NCBI GenBank assembly: GCA_002163135.1
Contig: MAAN01000011.1
Location: forward strand, 186,001-250,000
Length of the DNA: 64,000 bases
From: Alphaproteobacteria bacterium 46_93_T64
GTDB lineage: Bacteria > Pseudomonadota > Alphaproteobacteria > Sneathiellales > Sneathiellaceae
Direction: 5' to 3'
Under the pieces are notes generated by a model. The model saw only the letters and a program-made list of their open reading frames with translations. It ran no database searches and had not been told where the DNA came from. Each line of letters begins with the position of its first letter. Within the stretch, counting starts at the first letter, position 1. Positions 30,766 through 38,771 of this stretch are shown piece by piece. The position numbers and the translations under genes are program-made.

Positions 30766-31897
30766 AGAGTTAGGGGGGGCCGACAAAACTATTCCGCTAT
30801 CCCGCAAAATTTGGGATTTGAATTGGGGATTGGTTCTTCTGATTTGTGCCACAGCATCGGTGGGATTTCTGATGCTGTATTCAGCAGCTGAAGGAAATTT
30901 GGAGCCATGGGCATCGCGACAAATGATCCGCTTCGCCGCAGGACTTTGCATCATGTTTGTTGTCGCCCTTACTGACATTCGAATTTGGTTGCGGCTCTCT
31001 TATCCTTTCTATGCAATTGCCCTGTTAATGCTGGGAGCGGTTGAAGTGATGGGGGTTATTGGTATGGGTGCCCGAAGGTGGGTGGAAATTGGTCCCATTC
31101 AAGTGCAACCTTCTGAAATTATGAAGATTACATTGGTAATGGCGATTGCCCGTTATTTCCATGATATCTCATTGGAGGATGTCAGACGACTTCGTTGGCT
31201 GATCCCGCCGCTTATTCTTGTTGCTCTGCCAGCGGCACTGGTTCTAAGGCAGCCTGACCTTGGAACAACGCTATTGTTGGTCGCTGGTGCTGGGATTGTC
31301 TTTTTTGTTGCTGGTGTTCAGTGGTGGAAATTTGCATTGGTAATCGGGACTGCTATTCCGTCAGGCTTCTTTGCTTATCAATTTTTGCATGAATACCAGA
31401 AGAAACGAATACTGATTTTCCTTAATCCGGAATCCGACCCACTGGGGGCTGGGTATCATATTATGCAGTCCAAAATTGCGCTTGGTTCTGGAGGTGTTTT
31501 TGGAAAAGGATTTGTTCAGGGAACGCAAAGTCACTTGAATTATCTCCCTGAAATGCGAACGGATTTTATATTTAGTATGTTGGCGGAAGAATTTGGCATG
31601 ATCGGCGGCCTCATTCTTTTTGCACTGTATATTCTGTTGTTGGCCTATGGGTATGCCATTGCGTTTAGATCACAAAATCACTTTGGTCGTTTGCTGGCTC
31701 TCGGACTCACGGGCGTGTTTTTTCTGTATATCTTCATCAATATTGCGATGGTAATGGGGCTGGTTCCGGTCGTTGGTGTTCCGCTTCCGCTTATCTCATA
31801 CGGTGGCACTTCAATGTTGACGTTGCTTATCAGCTTTGGACTGATCATGAGCGTTTACGTTCATCGTGATATAGAAATGCAACGTAAACAATATTAA
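30755..31897 (+). CDS. rodA: rod shape-determining protein RodA (SEDS glycosyltransferase)
   Basis: About 380 aa; the ORF track starts upstream inside mrdA, but the adjacent ATGs at 30755/30758 overlapping the mrdA stop are the natural starts. About ten membrane segments; SEDS hallmarks are GMGARRWVEIGPIQVQPSEIMKI, LRQPDLGTTLLL and VPVVGVPLPLISYGGTSMLT. Polymerises lipid II with PBP2. Last gene of the operon. Confidence 0.96.
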   Translation: MMLRELGGADKTIPLSRKIWDLNWGLVLLICATASVGFLMLYSAAEGNLEPWASRQMIRFAAGLCIMFVVALTDIRIWLRLSYPFYAIALLMLGAVEVMGVIGMGARRWVEIGPIQVQPSEIMKITLVMAIARYFHDISLEDVRRLRWLIPPLILVALPAALVLRQPDLGTTLLLVAGAGIVFFVAGVQWWKFALVIGTAIPSGFFAYQFLHEYQKKRILIFLNPESDPLGAGYHIMQSKIALGSGGVFGKGFVQGTQSHLNYLPEMRTDFIFSMLAEEFGMIGGLILFALYILLLAYGYAIAFRSQNHFGRLLALGLTGVFFLYIFINIAMVMGLVPVVGVPLPLISYGGTSMLTLLISFGLIMSVYVHRDIEMQRKQY

Positions 31898-31965
31898 TCA
31901 TTTCATTGTGACTTTGGCTGTTTTCTATCTGTGTTATGTAAAGACGAACACGGGAGCTTAAGTCT

Positions 31966-32439
31966 ATGAGAGAAATCGCGTCTATAATTGTCTTTGTTTG
32001 CCTTCTTGTTCCCTCGGCCTTTGCAGAGGGGATGAAAGGCACCGCCACTGTTCTAGATGCTGTGACCCTCCAAATTGGGGCGGCGAAGTTTCGCCTGCAG
32101 GGTATTGGTGCACCTAAGCCCGGTCAAATTTGCAAAAACAGAATTGGCAAGAACTATGATTGTGGGGCGATTGCCGCGACCGGCCTTATGGATCTAACCG
32201 CAGGCGCAGTGGTTGACTGCCGATATCTCGATAAAAACCTCACGCAGAAAAGTTGGGCACGCTGCTTTGCAGATGGCTATGATCTGTCAAAAGGCATGGT
32301 GTATACAGGATGGGCTCTTCCCTTGATTAAAGATGATCCTGCTTTTGCTTCAGTCTTGAACACGGCCAAAACCAAGAAGCACGGTCTTTGGGCAGGTACT
32401 TTTTCTTCACCCGTAAGCTGGTCTCACAACGCTCAATAG
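31966..32439 (+). CDS. exported thermonuclease-like (SNase-fold) protein
   Basis: 157 aa with a Sec signal peptide (EIASIIVFVCLLVPSAFAEG). The rest resembles the staphylococcal-nuclease-like fold of periplasmic thermonuclease-family proteins: GTATVLDAVTLQIGAAKFRLQGIGAPKPGQIC, CGAIAATGLMDLTAGAVVDCRY and the closing AKTKKHGLWAGTF. The Arg/Asp/Glu set of active SNase is only partly visible (D is replaced in the A-T-V-L-D-A motif region), so catalysis is doubtful. Four Cys could form disulfides. Monocistronic between rodA and the YeeE gene. Confidence 0.75.
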   Translation: MREIASIIVFVCLLVPSAFAEGMKGTATVLDAVTLQIGAAKFRLQGIGAPKPGQICKNRIGKNYDCGAIAATGLMDLTAGAVVDCRYLDKNLTQKSWARCFADGYDLSKGMVYTGWALPLIKDDPAFASVLNTAKTKKHGLWAGTFSSPVSWSHNAQ

Positions 32440-32525
32440 GATGCTCGCGGCAAATTGAACTGCATGTGAGCACAACTCTCTCTACATTCGGAATAAGAGC
32501 TTTTACGCTAAGACCGAGGAACTAA

Positions 32526-33704
32526 ATGAGAGTGAGCATATATACATCGGCAAGGTTCCCAGAATATAGAACCCTTATAGTGGTCGCAGTGTTGATCTCG
32601 ATTATCGGATCTCTCTTGTTGTCAAACATGAACATGGCTTGGATGTTTACAATTGCGCTTTTCATGGGCGTTTCTCTTTATCATGCTGCATTTGGTTTTA
32701 GCGCGGCTTATCGTCAGCTGTTCTTGCATAGACACGTCAAGGGAGCACAAAGCCATCTTATTCTAATTGGTATAACGACACTCCTGTTTGCCCCGTTTCT
32801 GGCGGAAGGATCTGCTTTTGGAAATCCAGTTGGCGGTGCAATCGCACCTGTGGGGATTGGAATGGCGTTCGGTGCCTTCATCTTTGGTGTTGGTATGCAA
32901 CTAGCTAATGCGTGCGCATCTGGGACGTTATATACAGCCGGGGGTGGGAACCCGAGAATGCTGATTGTACTGATTTTTTTCTGTGCGGGTGCATTCTGGG
33001 GAAGTCTTGACTTAAGCTGGTGGCAAGACCTTCCTGGATTTGGCGCCGTGTCGCTTGGTGAAAAATTCGGGTGGACAACAGCAGTATCACTCCAACTAAT
33101 ATTCTTGGCTGTCATTTTTGTGTTGTTGAGAGTGTTTAGCCAAAACGAAAAGATCGAAACAGATACTGATACGGATCAAACGCTAATGTCAAAACTGTTT
33201 CGCGGTCCCTGGCCGTTGGTTTGGGCGGTTCTCTCACTTGCTTTTTTAAATTGGTTAACGCTGATAAGCGCGGGGCACCCATGGTCAATTACATGGGGAT
33301 TTACACTTTGGGCTGGGAAATCCGCACTCCTTTTAGGCTGGGATCCAGCAACGAGCAGTTTTTGGTCCAGTGGTTTTCAACTAAACGCGCTCAGAGGTTC
33401 AATATTGGCAGATACAACATCTGTTATGAATATTGGAATTTTGGCTGGGGCTGCTCTTGCCTCTCTTGCTGTAAAACGTAAAACGGCAAGTTGGAGCGGG
33501 CGGAAATGGCGTTCAATGTTAGCAGCGATTATAGGCGGGCTATTGCTAGGGTACGGTGCACGGTTAGCTTATGGATGTAACATTGGCGCTTTTGTGAGTG
33601 GTGTGGCTTCCACAAGTTTACATGGATGGGTTTGGATAGTGTGCGCGCTTCCGGGAAACTGGATCGGCGTGAAACTAAGGCCATACTTTCATCTAACGAA
33701 TTAG
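32526..33704 (+). CDS. YeeE/YedE family sulfur-compound permease
   Basis: 392 aa inner-membrane protein with about ten hydrophobic segments and two YeeE/YedE halves. Each half carries the pore motif with a conserved Cys: GMQLANACASGTLYTAGGG (first) and GYGARLAYGCNIGAFVSGVAS (second). Homologues such as TsuA import thiosulfate; the same family is used for other sulfur or selenium species. GAGGAAC ribosome site precedes the ATG. It is the first gene of the locus that holds the Cys-rich repeat proteins, which suggests a sulfur demand or sulfur chemistry there (inference). The next gene starts 32 bp after its stop. Confidence 0.9.
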   Translation: MRVSIYTSARFPEYRTLIVVAVLISIIGSLLLSNMNMAWMFTIALFMGVSLYHAAFGFSAAYRQLFLHRHVKGAQSHLILIGITTLLFAPFLAEGSAFGNPVGGAIAPVGIGMAFGAFIFGVGMQLANACASGTLYTAGGGNPRMLIVLIFFCAGAFWGSLDLSWWQDLPGFGAVSLGEKFGWTTAVSLQLIFLAVIFVLLRVFSQNEKIETDTDTDQTLMSKLFRGPWPLVWAVLSLAFLNWLTLISAGHPWSITWGFTLWAGKSALLLGWDPATSSFWSSGFQLNALRGSILADTTSVMNIGILAGAALASLAVKRKTASWSGRKWRSMLAAIIGGLLLGYGARLAYGCNIGAFVSGVASTSLHGWVWIVCALPGNWIGVKLRPYFHLTN

Positions 33705-33736
33705 ATATTAGTAAAACAACGAAACAGGAGAGACCA

Positions 33737-34231
33737 ATGCGTAGTCAGTTAAAAATATCAAAGGCCCAGTATCTTTTAATTGCTGGTGGTGTGCTGGTCT
33801 CTAATCTATTAGGCAGTCAAGCTATAGCCGCGCCGACAATAATTGAGCTGGTTCAGGTGCCGTGCCAGTTTCTGGGAATAGAACAGGATCACGGATTTAC
33901 TTCACAGAAAAAGGCCGATTGTGAAGCGATAAACGAGAAAACAGCGGCTGAACGGCTTGAAAAATCAAAGGTGATGATGTTGAAGCCCGGCGAGTATATT
34001 TTTCGTGTGAGCAATAAAAACGTCCCTTATGAGCTTGGGTTTTGGCTTCGAGAAAAAGATTATAACTGGGCGAATCCAGTACACAAGCTGACAAAAACTA
34101 GTATTTCTGGCGGCGGAATGCATATGGGAAAAACAATAGAATATGAGGTAACGCTTAAACCTGGTGAGTATCTCTTTTCGTGCCCATTGAATACGACACC
34201 GGATTATAACCTTATCGTGTCTGATAGTTGA
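33737..34231 (+). CDS. exported cupredoxin-like protein
   Basis: 164 aa from the ATG at 33737, which has AGGAGAG upstream; the longer ORF from 33626 overlaps the permease and is unlikely. A signal peptide (YLLIAGGVLVSNLLGSQAIAA) is followed by a beta-rich domain with the repeated LKPGEYIFRVSNKN and LKPGEYLFSCPLNTTPDY patterns of cupredoxin folds. The Cys of FSCP fits a copper-ligand position, but the usual downstream His/Met pattern and the first His are not evident, so copper binding is uncertain; HM in GGGMHMGKT is another possible site. Same strand as, and close behind, the YeeE permease. Confidence 0.6.
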   Translation: MRSQLKISKAQYLLIAGGVLVSNLLGSQAIAAPTIIELVQVPCQFLGIEQDHGFTSQKKADCEAINEKTAAERLEKSKVMMLKPGEYIFRVSNKNVPYELGFWLREKDYNWANPVHKLTKTSISGGGMHMGKTIEYEVTLKPGEYLFSCPLNTTPDYNLIVSDS

Positions 34232-34239
34232 GCTTTGGG

Positions 34240-35097
34240 TTAATCTTCTCGAACGAGACGAAAACCGATTAGAATGTGTTTGAGGGCAGCAGGGCGACTG
34301 TGACGTGCCGCTGCCCGGCAAACACCGCATCCTTTGTCATCCCAAGAGCCCCCCTTTACAATGACACGGTCATTGCCTGCTACATTACGGGTCCATTCGA
34401 AAACCTGTCCCGCCGCATCCATCATCCCGTATGGGCTTTTGCCATTTGGAAAACCACCAACCGGCGTTGTGTCAAACGGACCAGCATCATGGCTATTGAG
34501 CTTCATTGCATCAAAACCGTTACCCCATGGAAAATACCGACCGTCAACACCTCGCGCTGCCTTTTCCCATTGTCTTTCAGTGGGGAGTAGCCACTGATTT
34601 CCAGTTCGCTTTGAAAGCCAATTCGCATAGGCTTTCGCATCAGTCTGCGATATCAGGACAACCGGATGATCCTTTCTACCTGCGGGTAGTGATCCTTTTT
34701 CCCAGAAAAATCTTTGAGTTCTTTCAAACGGATGTACAAGTCCATAGCTATGCCATGTTTCTGCCGTCACATAAGGTGCTACGTGGGCAGTCTCGCGAAT
34801 GAAAGCCGCATACTGATTATTGGTGACCAGATTTTCAGTAATGGAGAATGACGGCTCAAAAATTGTACGTCTTGGTATTTCGTTTTCATACCACCCACCA
34901 ACTCTTGTGCGATTATGGCCATAGGATTTTTCATCTAAACGATAACCATATTCGCGTTCAGTTTTATCCGAGCCTTGAATGAATTCTCCCGCAGGAATTT
35001 GGAGCAGTTTCGGGATTTCGTCGATTTTATCATCCGCATTAGCAATAGGTGCATACGCAATTAAGGCAATGATGAGTGTTGCGCTGATATTCGTCAC
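34240..35097 (-). CDS. exported SUMF1/formylglycine-generating-enzyme-like protein
   Basis: About 285 aa. The ORF track opens at a TTG (35115); the GTG at 35097 has AAGGA seven bases upstream and is preferred. Signal peptide ISATLIIALIAYAPIANA, then a complete FGE-sulfatase fold: LLQIPAGEFIQGSD, NQYAAFIRET, PVVLISQTDAKAYANWLSKRTG, LLPTERQWEKAARG, and VKGGSWDDKGCGVCRAAARHSRP...IGFRLVRED. Genuine FGEs have two copper-binding Cys in the last block; here one aligns (KGC), the other position appears to be Trp, and a second Cys sits three residues later, so activity as a classic FGE is uncertain. Convergent with the cupredoxin-like gene, divergent from the CNPC-repeat gene. Confidence 0.82.
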   Translation of the reverse strand: MTNISATLIIALIAYAPIANADDKIDEIPKLLQIPAGEFIQGSDKTEREYGYRLDEKSYGHNRTRVGGWYENEIPRRTIFEPSFSITENLVTNNQYAAFIRETAHVAPYVTAETWHSYGLVHPFERTQRFFWEKGSLPAGRKDHPVVLISQTDAKAYANWLSKRTGNQWLLPTERQWEKAARGVDGRYFPWGNGFDAMKLNSHDAGPFDTTPVGGFPNGKSPYGMMDAAGQVFEWTRNVAGNDRVIVKGGSWDDKGCGVCRAAARHSRPAALKHILIGFRLVRED

Positions 35098-35232
35098 TGA
35101 AATTTCCTTTTTCAAGGCGTCACAATTATTTGAAGCATCGTTATTAGAGAGTAGGGACTTGCTCTGCCATATTCAATTCAAGGGAACACGAAATCAAATG
35201 GAAAAACCATTTACTAGCAGGAGTCATTTAAA

Positions 35233-36453
35233 ATGCGTGCGTTTCGTCTTAAGCTCAAATACTCTACATTTATTCCAGTATTGTTTGGGGCAGGGATAGT
35301 TGTCGTCGGAAGTGCTGTCGCAGCAAACCAACCCAGCACACATCAAAATCTGACCCAGACAATTAATCCATCTGCTGTTTCAAAAACGAACCGAGTATCA
35401 GCGACTTTGGAGATTGTAGTTGCTGCAAACCCTTGCAATCCGTGTGCTGCGAAAAATCCATGCGCGGCAAAGAACCCTTGTAATCCATGCGCTGCTAAAA
35501 ACCCTTGTGCCGCAAAAAATCCATGTAATCCATGTGCCGCGAAAGCGGGAATTTCTTCAAAAAAATGCTTTATTCCACGTCTTCATGCTTCGATGAGCCG
35601 ATGTAACCCATGTGCAGCCAAAAACCCATGCGCTGCGAAGAATGCATGTAACCCATGCGCAGCTAAAAACCCATGCGCTGCGAAGAATGCATGTAACCCA
35701 TGCGCAGCTAAAAACCCATGCGCTGCGAAGAATGCATGTAACCCATGCGCAGCTAAAAACCCATGCGCTGCGAAGAATGCATGTAACCCATGTGCAGCTA
35801 AAAACCCGTGCGCTGCGAAGAATGCATGTAACCCATGTGCAGCTAAAAACCCATGCGTCGCAAAGAACCCATGTAATCCATGCGCCGTCAAGAACCCTTG
35901 TGCTGCCGCAAATCCGTGTAACCCCTGTAATCCGTGTGCTGCTGGTGAAGTTCCCGAACTCACTGCTGCTGAAGCGAGTGCTGCATATGATTGTTTGAAA
36001 GACAGCATGGCTGCTGGATATGCAAAGTCAGGTGTCTCTGAAATGGCGGATTATACAAGTTGGGTCAACGTAGCAACTAGCCCTTATCAGGCAGGTACCC
36101 ATGGTGACCGTTATGTAAATAATTGGATCAACGAAATTGGACTGGCGCGGTACCAGAAGTATGAAGAACTCGGCACGATGCCGGTAGGATCTGTCGTTGC
36201 AAAAGATAGTTTTTCTGTGAATAGCAAAGGCCAAACGTCTGCCGGACCAATGTTCTTGATGGAAAAAATGCGAGACGGTTTTGCTCCTGCGACAGGAAAC
36301 TGGCGCTATACAATGGTGATGCCGAATGGATCGGTATTCGGCCGTACGAATGGCAAGAATTCGGCTGCAATGGTATTTTGCTCGGACTGCCATCAAGCCG
36401 TTGCAGAAGATCAGGATCACTTGATGCTTCTACCTGATGAGAACCGTAAATAA
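35233..36453 (+). CDS. exported CNPC-repeat protein with cytochrome P460-like heme domain
   Basis: 406 aa; AGGAG nine bases before the ATG. Signal peptide to ~31, a polar segment ending LEIVVAA, then Cys-rich array 1 (~67-104, NPCNPCAAKNPCAAK), a 19-residue non-repeat insert (~105-123, AGISSKKCFIPRLHASMSR), and array 2 (~124-238) of seven 15-residue units CNPCAAKNPCAAKNA. The arrays carry 32 Cys. Residues ~240-406 resemble cytochrome P460 (TSWVNVATSPYQAGTHGDRYVNNW, GSVVAKDSFSV) and carry the c-heme motif CSDCH (383-387). Likely a periplasmic redox or metal-binding protein; function is unassigned. Divergent from the SUMF1-like gene and followed by a second CNPC protein. Confidence 0.85.
   Translation: MRAFRLKLKYSTFIPVLFGAGIVVVGSAVAANQPSTHQNLTQTINPSAVSKTNRVSATLEIVVAANPCNPCAAKNPCAAKNPCNPCAAKNPCAAKNPCNPCAAKAGISSKKCFIPRLHASMSRCNPCAAKNPCAAKNACNPCAAKNPCAAKNACNPCAAKNPCAAKNACNPCAAKNPCAAKNACNPCAAKNPCAAKNACNPCAAKNPCVAKNPCNPCAVKNPCAAANPCNPCNPCAAGEVPELTAAEASAAYDCLKDSMAAGYAKSGVSEMADYTSWVNVATSPYQAGTHGDRYVNNWINEIGLARYQKYEELGTMPVGSVVAKDSFSVNSKGQTSAGPMFLMEKMRDGFAPATGNWRYTMVMPNGSVFGRTNGKNSAAMVFCSDCHQAVAEDQDHLMLLPDENRK
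35602..35916 (+). repeat. seven 45-bp tandem coding repeats
   Basis: Units start at 35602, 35647, 35692, 35737, 35782, 35827 and 35872. The first five are nearly identical at the DNA level (TGTAACCCATGCGCAGC...), the last two diverge. Near-identity, including silent positions, points to recent expansion and possible copy-number change by slippage or recombination. Confidence 0.95.
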
Positions 36454-36547
36454 CGGCTCTTCTTGGACTTGGGAGCTCGGTTGAGTGCTCTCAAATCCTT
36501 CAATTTTCGACCCCAAATTTGAATAAATTACAACTAGGGAATATATT

Positions 36548-36838
36548 ATGCTTAAAAAATCACTTACAGCTACTGCTTTCGGTCTAACAATTCTATCCGC
36601 CGCAGCAATTGCTGCGGTTCCAGCGGCTCAGGCAGAACAAAGAGATGGGCAAATTGTAGTTGCTGCAGCTTGTAACCCTTGTGCAGCTAAGAAAAATGCC
36701 TGCAATCCTTGCAACCCATGTGCCGCAAAGAAAAAGAACGCATGTAATCCATGTGCTGCAAAGAACCCTTGTAATCCATGCGCTGCGAAGAACCCTTGCA
36801 ACCCATGTGCTGCAAAGAATCCATGTAAAGCCAGCTAA
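36548..36838 (+). CDS. small exported CNPC-repeat protein
   Basis: 96 aa. Signal peptide SLTATAFGLTILSAAAIAAVPAAQA, a short segment EQRDGQIVVAAA, then nothing but Cys-rich repeats: CNPCAAKKNACNPCNPCAAK and further CNPCAAKNP units, 12 Cys in all, ending CKAS. AGGGA ribosome site precedes the ATG. The IVVAA segment directly before the first Cys is shared with the larger repeat protein, like a common leader/core border. Codes no other domain, so it looks like a periplasmic metal-binding or modified peptide. Followed by a terminator-like inverted repeat. Confidence 0.8.
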   Translation: MLKKSLTATAFGLTILSAAAIAAVPAAQAEQRDGQIVVAAACNPCAAKKNACNPCNPCAAKKKNACNPCAAKNPCNPCAAKNPCNPCAAKNPCKAS

Positions 36839-36899
36839 TATCCAAGCTGGAAGAGAGCGCCTTTCTATGGTTTCATATGAAGGTGTTCCTTTGAATATG

Positions 36900-36939
36900 C
36901 GTCACGCGTAGTCTTTGGATTACACGTGACGTTTGTTTT
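36900..36939 (+). terminator. terminator after the CNPC-repeat genes
   Basis: CGTCACGCGTA and TACACGTGACG form an 11-bp stem with one mismatch and a 10-nt loop, followed by TTTGTTTTG. Fits termination of the repeat-protein transcript. Confidence 0.7.
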
Positions 36940-36961
36940 GACATAAGGAATGAGGCGACTA

Positions 36962-37669
36962 ATGCTGGATTGGGACAAGCTTTCACGGGAAGAAATGGAA
37001 GCAATGGCAGAAGCTGGGCATCAAGTGCTGAATTGCTACCGGGTTCTTACCAAGTCTGGGGATAATATTATCGGTGAAGTGCTTAAGGGACAGGGCACAT
37101 TTTACGAGATGGACCATTATCCACCCGGCGATATCTATGACCCGGAAAGCCATAGTCAGTATTACTATCACGCCCACCGAGGCGGAGAACACGGGCATTT
37201 TCACACGTTCCTTCGCTCTGAGGGCATGGAAGCGGAAATTAATCCTATCAAAGATCAGTCTGATCAAGATTACATGCAAGAGCGGGAAGATCAGATCTGC
37301 CATCTTGTCGCTATATCTATGGACAGCAAAGGGTTTCCGACAAGTCTCTTCACAACAAATCGCTGGGTTACTGCAGAAAACTGGTATAGCGCTGAAGGCG
37401 CAATAAAATGCCTTGATAGGTTCGAGATTGACCTTGTCCCACCTTCTTGGCCTGTAAATATCTGGCTTACGTCCATAATTCGTCTTTATCGCCCTATCAT
37501 CAAAAATCTCATTTTGGAGAGAGATTTAAAAATTGCGAGTTGGCAAACGAAATACCCTGACCGCGATGTGTTTGAGGATCGAGATCTCGAAGTTACTTCG
37601 GAAATTGCACTCTCTGTGGAAGAATACCTAAAGGAAATCGAAAGTCATCTGTTGAAAAAGAGAGCTTGA
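36962..37669 (+). CDS. DUF6969-like protein
   Basis: About 235 aa, no signal peptide or membrane segment. The middle is strongly patterned: EMDHYPPGDIYDPESHSQYYYHAHRGGEHGHFHTFLR, a His/Tyr-rich stretch that could bind metal; the C-terminal half is helical and ends VEEYLKEIESHLLKKRA. I recognise it as the family named DUF6969 from memory, not from a search. The ORF track starts at 36950, but GAGG lies better for the ATG at 36962. Downstream of the CNPC terminator; whether it belongs to that locus is inferred only from position and the His-rich motif. Confidence 0.7.
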   Translation: MLDWDKLSREEMEAMAEAGHQVLNCYRVLTKSGDNIIGEVLKGQGTFYEMDHYPPGDIYDPESHSQYYYHAHRGGEHGHFHTFLRSEGMEAEINPIKDQSDQDYMQEREDQICHLVAISMDSKGFPTSLFTTNRWVTAENWYSAEGAIKCLDRFEIDLVPPSWPVNIWLTSIIRLYRPIIKNLILERDLKIASWQTKYPDRDVFEDRDLEVTSEIALSVEEYLKEIESHLLKKRA

Positions 37670-38126
37670 AAGGCCACGCGATGCTTGCGCTAAGTCTTGC
37701 TTTAGTAGCATCTACGCAATACCGATTTTCTCGATGTTTCGAAATTTTCAAAAGCATCCTTCCAAAGCCCTAAGGCAGGGCTACCGGATAATGGTAAGGC
37801 AATTTTGCACAGAGAATTTTGGTTGAAGGGTATTACGAAACTGATCTCGTTTGAGGTGCCTCCTGGCGGGGACGGAAAATACTTCTGGGGCGATTACCGT
37901 CAAGGTTTTGAGGGCAGACGCAACTTTCAATCGCGGACTATCGTATGTTGAAGTTGGGTCCCGCATCGGCCGCCATCGAAATTTGCATAGTAATATTTCA
38001 CCCTCCTTGGATGAGCGCCCGGGGATGTTCCTGTAATGCTGTATTGTATTATGTACATGAATAAGTGGTATTTTCACATCGACTAATTCTAAAAATGGAT
38101 GCTATATTAAGGTATTGGAATATTTA
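37670..38126 (+). other. gene-free stretch before tRNA-Lys
   Basis: 457 bp without a confident gene. An open + frame from about 37708 to 37948 reads coherently (EFWLKGITKLISFEVPPGGD) but has no ATG, and a 98-codon ORF lies opposite it; either could be a remnant. The tRNA-Lys promoter should lie at the right end. Confidence 0.4.
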
Positions 38127-38202
<76 letters not shown>

Positions 38203-38771
38203 TTAAAATGATAGTAATTTAAGTACTTTACTGTATTCTTCATCTTTACATTGTGGTATTGTGGAACCCTGAAATCCTTGTGGGGTTCCTTAGGGGTTCC
38301 TAGCGGACGCGTTTCAATGTATAATCAGAGGCAAGGAAATTTCGAAGTAGATCCTCAAAAATGCTCACCCTAACTAGATACACGACTAGCCCTTATCTAG
38401 GGATCATGCAGCAGTGCCGAATGAGGGAATGTCTGAGAGCTAAGTAAGCTAAGGTAAGCGTTTATCAATACGGCACGGAGCGAATGTGCTGGTATTGTTA
38501 TTAAGCGGTTTAGCGTTAGCCCGAAGGAGTGAGTGAGGGAAAGTACGGATGCATGATCCCGGCCTAAAATTCCTTTTAAGCAATCTTTTCCTTATTGCAG
38601 TACGCTTTAATCAGGATGAGATGTCGCTGAACAATAAAAGCGGATATCAAACTTTTGCTGCTCCTCTCAAAGCAGACATTATTCGAGGCCGCTACTATAG
38701 TCTGTTCAGTGCCAATAACCTGTTGAAACGGCATCTCTATGACCTATGGTGCAATCGACCGGTTCGGAATT
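38203..38771. other. gene-free stretch after tRNA-Lys
   Basis: 569 bp with no credible gene. GGAACCC (38263-38269) can pair with either of two GGGTTCC copies (38283-38289, 38294-38300). The remainder has short compositional repeats but no recognisable element; likely eroded island border. Confidence 0.4.

Noticed and set aside
35602-35916. Regular 45-bp repeats that could be mistaken for a CRISPR array
   Set aside because: The repeats are contiguous without variable spacers and are read in frame as CNPCAAKNPCAAKNA within a signal-peptide protein.
35583-36008. 141-codon minus-strand ORF (HGFLAAHGLHAFF repeats)
   Set aside because: Antisense shadow of the CNPC repeat array; no ribosome site and purely repeat-derived.
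37781-38077. 98-codon minus-strand ORF before tRNA-Lys
   Set aside because: No ribosome site or family, and the opposite strand also reads openly, so coding sense cannot be decided.
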